Assembly: GCF_036323495.1 (NCBI RefSeq) | Contig: NZ_AP028947.1 | Coordinates: forward strand, 434,001 to 498,000 | DNA: 64,000 bases | Source: Limnobacter thiooxidans | GTDB taxonomy: Bacteria; Pseudomonadota; Gammaproteobacteria; Burkholderiales; Burkholderiaceae_B | Direction of reading: 5' to 3' | Shown here: one piece after another, positions 60,267 to 64,000 of the stretch | How positions within the stretch are numbered: the stretch's first letter is position 1 | How the letters are laid out: each line of letters begins with the position of its first letter | Made by a program: the position numbers and the translations under genes | Notes under the pieces: model-generated | Databases searched by the model: none | The model's input: only the letters and a program-made list of their open reading frames with translations | What the model was told of the DNA's origin: nothing

Positions 60267-61768
60267 TTTCTCGAACTGAATTTGATCAATTTGTTGCTCA
60301 GGGTTACAACCGCATTCCCCTGATCGCCCGCTGTTATGCCGACCTGGACACTCCGCTGTCGGTTTATTTCAAGCTGGCCAATCAGCCCAACACATTCCTG
60401 CTGGAATCGGTGGTGGGTGGTGAACGTTCAGGCCGCTATTCGTTTGTGGGTTTGCCTTCCAGCATTACGATCAAGGTGGTTGAGCACAATGTGCTGGTTC
60501 AACAGCAGCATACAGACGGTTCACTGGAAACCCTCGAAACATTCAGCGGTGACCCGCTCGCTTTCATCGAGCAATACCACGCGCGTTTCAAAGTGCCGCC
60601 CATGCCCAATACTCCGCGCTTTTTCGGTGGTCTGGCAGGTTATTTCGGATATGACACCGTGCGTTATATTGAGCCGCGGCTGGAAGCTTCCCGAAAGGCC
60701 GACGACCTGGGCATTCCCGATATCCTGTTGATGTTCACCGACCGCATGGCGGTGGTGGACAACATTCAGGGCACCATCCAGTTGATCGTGTTTGTCGATC
60801 CTGCGCAAGCCGATGCTTATGAAAATGGGGTGGCCGAGGTCAAGCGAATCATGACCCAGCTTCGTCAGCCCATTGCCATTCCGGTTTCCGCAGGCAGCGA
60901 ATCCACGCCCATCGAGCGCAGCATGAGCAAAGACTATTTCTTTGACATGGTTGCCAAATCCAAGGAATACATCGCAGCGGGCGATGTCATGCAGGTGGTA
61001 CTGGGGCAGCGGCTGAGTAAACGCTTCACGCAAGACGCGCTCATGTTGTACCGCGCGCTGCGTTCGCTCAACCCCTCGCCTTACCTGTTTTATTACAACT
61101 TTGGCGACTTTCAGGTGGTAGGTTCTTCCCCCGAAATTCTGGTCCGCCAGGACCAGGCTGAGGGCAAGTCGCCCGTGGTCACCCTGCGCCCAATCGCTGG
61201 CACACGGCCCCGTGGAAAAACGCCTCAGGAAGACCTGGCTTTGGCCGAAGAACTGTTGGCCGATCCCAAAGAAATTGCCGAACATGTCATGTTGATCGAC
61301 CTGGCCCGCAACGATGTGGGCCGCATTGCCCAGGTCGGGTCAGTGCAGGTCACCGAAAAAATGATCATCGAACGCTATTCTCACGTCATGCACATCGTCA
61401 GCAACGTGCAGGGTGATCTCAGGCCGAACATGGGAGCCATGGACGTTTTGCGCGCCACCTTCCCGGCGGGTACCTTGTCTGGTGCGCCCAAGGTTCGAGC
61501 CATGGAAGTCATTGATGAGCTGGAACCCACCAAGCGCGGCGTGTACGGCGGTGCGTGTGGCTATCTCAGTTTCACCGGCACCATGGACGTGGCGATTGCC
61601 ATTCGCACCGGGGTCGTCAAGGACCAGACTCTTTACGTTCAGGCGGGTGCTGGGGTTGTTGCCGATTCCGTTGCTGAAAGTGAGTGGCTTGAAACCGAGA
61701 ACAAGGCCCGTGCAGTCATGCGCGCAGCCGAGCTGGTTCAGGCCGGGCTCGACGGCGAACTGCCTTAA
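60263..61768 (+). CDS. trpE: Anthranilate synthase component I
   Basis: This 501-residue enzyme converts chorismate to anthranilate with TrpG. It has the N-terminal binding part with [16 protein letters not shown] (the tryptophan feedback LLES site). The chorismate-binding part has [53 protein letters not shown] and GGACGYLSF. The LLES element implies inhibition by tryptophan. It overlaps gph by four bases; no leader peptide or attenuator precedes it. Confidence 0.96.
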   Translation: MISRTEFDQFVAQGYNRIPLIARCYADLDTPLSVYFKLANQPNTFLLESVVGGERSGRYSFVGLPSSITIKVVEHNVLVQQQHTDGSLETLETFSGDPLAFIEQYHARFKVPPMPNTPRFFGGLAGYFGYDTVRYIEPRLEASRKADDLGIPDILLMFTDRMAVVDNIQGTIQLIVFVDPAQADAYENGVAEVKRIMTQLRQPIAIPVSAGSESTPIERSMSKDYFFDMVAKSKEYIAAGDVMQVVLGQRLSKRFTQDALMLYRALRSLNPSPYLFYYNFGDFQVVGSSPEILVRQDQAEGKSPVVTLRPIAGTRPRGKTPQEDLALAEELLADPKEIAEHVMLIDLARNDVGRIAQVGSVQVTEKMIIERYSHVMHIVSNVQGDLRPNMGAMDVLRATFPAGTLSGAPKVRAMEVIDELEPTKRGVYGGACGYLSFTGTMDVAIAIRTGVVKDQTLYVQAGAGVVADSVAESEWLETENKARAVMRAAELVQAGLDGELP

Positions 61769-61877
61769 TCAACCAGAAGTTCGATCCAGAACGGAGTCTT
61801 CCCCCAGCCGGGGAGCACTCACTTGCGGCAGTTGTTCATACCCTTGATCTGTAACCAATGTTCAGATCGAGGCCCCC

Positions 61878-62429
61878 ATGCGCATCATCGTTGTGGAGAA
61901 GGAAGCAAGCATTCAGGAAAGCTGGGTCACCGCCGTGCAACCCCACTGGCCCGGCAGCATTGAATTCGTTGACAGCAACGAAGATGCCCTGGCGCGTTTG
62001 AAAACCCCTTACTTTTTTCCGGTGATGGTTTGCCGCGCGGACCGATCAACCATACTCAAAGCACGCGAACGCGGTGTGCAACGCTTTGTGATCAGGCCCT
62101 GTGAACCGCCCAAGCTGATTGAAGAAATCAGTCAAGGTATCTTCGGCTGCACCCACGGAACCAGCCGCGATGCACAAGTGCAACTCCAGGTGATGTTTCA
62201 CACACTCAACAGCCTGTGCCATGGCACGGTGACTCACCGGCAATTGCAGTGGCTCCAACAGCGCTGTACGGGCACACACCTGCAACCCGCACGAATTGCG
62301 ATTGACCAGATACTTCGCTACATGGATAGGCCTAGCCACAAAACGGCTGAAATCAAGAACGCGCTCATGGAACTGTCCACACAAATCCAGTTGCATGTGG
62401 ATCGGGTGCTGGCGCTTCAATACGCTTAG
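61878..62429 (+). CDS. Degenerate receiver-like protein inside the trp operon
   Basis: This 183-residue protein starts at ATG 61878. The first 100 residues look like a CheY-type receiver: RIIVVEKEASIQES, EFVDSNEDALARL, then PVMVCRADRS where the phospho-Asp should stand, and FVIRPCEPPKLIEEI where the usual Lys-Pro is Arg-Pro. The Asp pocket has a Glu and the phospho site is missing, so it is a pseudo-receiver. The C-terminal 80 residues are helical and unrecognised. It lies 109 bases after trpE and 115 before trpG. Its relation to tryptophan synthesis is unknown. Confidence 0.6.
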   Translation: MRIIVVEKEASIQESWVTAVQPHWPGSIEFVDSNEDALARLKTPYFFPVMVCRADRSTILKARERGVQRFVIRPCEPPKLIEEISQGIFGCTHGTSRDAQVQLQVMFHTLNSLCHGTVTHRQLQWLQQRCTGTHLQPARIAIDQILRYMDRPSHKTAEIKNALMELSTQIQLHVDRVLALQYA

Positions 62430-62544
62430 GCAAGCTCTGCGTTGACATTGGTCGTCTTGTTTCGGGGCTTGATCGGGTGCCTGTGTTAAAATTTTGCAAT
62501 CTCAGGTATCACCCATTCATTTCCATTCAAAGCGCAGGCCCGCC

Positions 62545-63141
62545 ATGCTGTTGATGATCGACAACTACGACAGTTTCACTTTCAACCTCGTCCAGTATTT
62601 TGGCGAATTGGGGCAGCAGGTGCACGTTGTTCGCAACGACGCCATTACAGTGGATCAAGCCCTGGCTTTGAAACCCAGCGCGGTGTGTGTGTCCCCCGGC
62701 CCTTGTTCCCCTGCGCAGGCGGGTGTGTCCATTGAAATCATCCAGCGAATGGCCGGGGTTGTTCCTGTGCTTGGCGTTTGTCTCGGGCACCAGGCTATTG
62801 GCGAGGCGTTTGGTGGCAAAGTCGTGCGGGCTAAAAGCATCATGCACGGCAAAACCTCCCCGGTTCACCACCAGAATGTTGGCGTGTTTGAAGGCCTGCC
62901 CAATCCATTGACCTGCATCCGTTACCACTCACTGGCCATTGAGCGGCACAGCCTGCCCGATTGTCTGGAGGTCACGGCCGAAACTGCCGATGGTGAAATC
63001 ATGGGTGTGCGCCACAAAACCCTGGATGTGGAAGGCGTGCAGTTTCACCCCGAGTCAATTCTTAGCGACCGGGGCCACGATCTGCTCAAGAATTTCCTCA
63101 AGCGGGTTCAGTCACCTGTTGCGTCGCCCGTTGCAATTTGA
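62545..63141 (+). CDS. trpG: Anthranilate synthase component II (glutamine amidotransferase)
   Basis: ATG 62545 gives 198 residues, the usual length; an earlier frame start at 62494 adds 17 and is unlikely. [15 protein letters not shown], the oxyanion loop [10 protein letters not shown], the nucleophile Cys79 in [16 protein letters not shown] and the His/Glu pair in VQFHPESIL are diagnostic. It supplies ammonia to TrpE and may also serve PabB. It precedes trpD by 58 bases. Confidence 0.95.
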   Translation: MLLMIDNYDSFTFNLVQYFGELGQQVHVVRNDAITVDQALALKPSAVCVSPGPCSPAQAGVSIEIIQRMAGVVPVLGVCLGHQAIGEAFGGKVVRAKSIMHGKTSPVHHQNVGVFEGLPNPLTCIRYHSLAIERHSLPDCLEVTAETADGEIMGVRHKTLDVEGVQFHPESILSDRGHDLLKNFLKRVQSPVASPVAI

Positions 63142-63199
63142 GTGCGCCTTTGCATCCACCCATTCGCCCGATTTACGCCACCTTTAGCAGCCCGTTGCC

Positions 63200-64000
63200 A
63201 TGTCCGACACATTCAATTTCACCGCCACGCTGAACCAACTTCTGGCTGGGCAAAACCTGTCGCATGAACTCACCCGCAGCGCGTTTCAGCAACTGCTCAG
63301 CGGGGGGTTGACCACTGCACAAATCGCCGCGCTGTTGGTGGGTTTGCGCCTCAAAGGCGAAACGGCTGAGGAAGTGGCTGCCGCCGCACAAGTGATGCGC
63401 GACCTGGTCACACCCGTGGAATTGCCGCAAGGCACTGATGTGGTCGACCTGTGTGGCACCGGTGGCGATGGCGCACAAACCTTCAACATTTCTACGGCCT
63501 GCATGTTTGTGCTGGCTGCCGCTGGTGCCAAGGTGGGCAAACATGGTGGCCGCAGTGTATCGTCCAATTCGGGCAGTGCCGATGTGCTTGAACTGCTGGG
63601 TGTCAATATCAACTTGAAACCCGCGCAGGTTGCGCAATCCATCGAGCAAGTGGGCATCGGTTTCATGTTTGCACCCAACCACCACAGTGCCATGCGTTTT
63701 GCCGGGCCTGTGCGCAAAGAATTGGGGGTTCGCACCGTGTTCAACATTTTGGGGCCCCTGACCAACCCGGCCAATGCCAAGCGTCAGGTCATGGGGGTTT
63801 ACAGCCCCAGTTTGTTGGCGCTTCAAGCCGAGGTGTTGAAACGTCTGGGAGCAGTTCAGTCCCTGATCGTTCACGGTGAAAACGGCATGGATGAACTGTG
63901 CGTCGAATGCGACTCGAAGGTGGCCGAATTGCGCGATGGTGAAATTCGCCACTATACGGTCAAACCCGAAGACTTTGGTTTGACCAGGGCCTCACACAGC
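63200..64000 (+). CDS. trpD: Anthranilate phosphoribosyltransferase, 3' end beyond the window
   Basis: Starts at ATG 63200 (MSDTFNFTATL) and runs off the right edge after 267 residues of a usual 340. The PRPP and anthranilate motifs are VVDLCGTGGDGAQTFNIST, KVGKHGGRSVSSNSGSADVL and FNILGPLTNPA, all intact. It transfers phosphoribose to anthranilate, the second step of tryptophan synthesis. It follows trpG in the same operon. Confidence 0.96.
   Translation, partial: MSDTFNFTATLNQLLAGQNLSHELTRSAFQQLLSGGLTTAQIAALLVGLRLKGETAEEVAAAAQVMRDLVTPVELPQGTDVVDLCGTGGDGAQTFNISTACMFVLAAAGAKVGKHGGRSVSSNSGSADVLELLGVNINLKPAQVAQSIEQVGIGFMFAPNHHSAMRFAGPVRKELGVRTVFNILGPLTNPANAKRQVMGVYSPSLLALQAEVLKRLGAVQSLIVHGENGMDELCVECDSKVAELRDGEIRHYTVKPEDFGLTRASHS

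Overview
The window looks like a chromosomal segment of a betaproteobacterium of the order Burkholderiales. The evidence is the core block apaG, rpe, gph, trpE, trpG, trpD with mltA, dsbC and a UbiH-type hydroxylase nearby, the DUF1302/DUF1329/RND cluster, a GC content of roughly half, and normal Shine-Dalgarno starts in most genes. A Limnobacter-like organism would fit, but that genus guess is memory-based and weak.

Layout. (1) Positions 1-11540 form an accessory island resembling secreted effectors. It holds three paralogues with a clan CE type His/Asp/Gln/Cys arrangement (YopJ/PopP2- or Ulp1-like; one is cut by the left edge) and three paralogues of a 700-790 residue family with ankyrin-like C-termini and a central block that distantly recalls the NEL ubiquitin-ligase fold. 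One large paralogue is broken by a frameshift. A family III CoA-transferase gene inside the island has lost its 3' end at the island border. (2) 11632-19424 is mixed: a glycosyltransferase, a membrane protein, fadD, an OmpA-type lipoprotein, an LrgA/LrgB pair, a 29-bp inverted repeat element, an MFS carrier with a small overlapping ORF, and a DsrE-like periplasmic protein. (3) 19552-34861 is a type IVb pilus-like operon: secretin, periplasmic partner, ATPase, platform protein, two alignment proteins, a parvulin-like protein, two pilin-like proteins, then a 2037-residue repeat adhesin with an S74 self-cleaving chaperone domain. (4) 34953-46337 carries an epimerase-like protein lacking its catalytic Tyr/Lys, a lipoprotein hydrolase, a TetR regulator, and a DUF1302-DUF1329-YCF48-RND transport cluster. 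(5) 46492-52900 holds two ParA-type ATPases, an Ntn-hydrolase, a degenerate receiver and a TadG-like protein. (6) 52918-64000 is housekeeping: PstS-like protein, porin, tRNA-Phe, ubiquinone hydroxylase, dsbC, mltA, apaG, and the rpe-gph-trpE-(pseudo-receiver)-trpG-trpD operon, which runs off the right edge.

How the parts may work together. The pilus-like operon is complete enough (secretin, ATPase, platform, alignment proteins, pilins) to build a surface fibre, and its last gene would supply a large trimeric tip or surface adhesin matured by its own chaperone. A prepilin peptidase is not in the window. The island genes look like cytotoxic or host-directed effectors, but no secretion apparatus, chaperone or transposase is visible beside them. 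The two systems are separate transcription units, and no functional link between them can be shown from the sequence.

The two most promising candidates for something undescribed are the pilus-like locus ending in the S74 adhesin and the tandem effector family.
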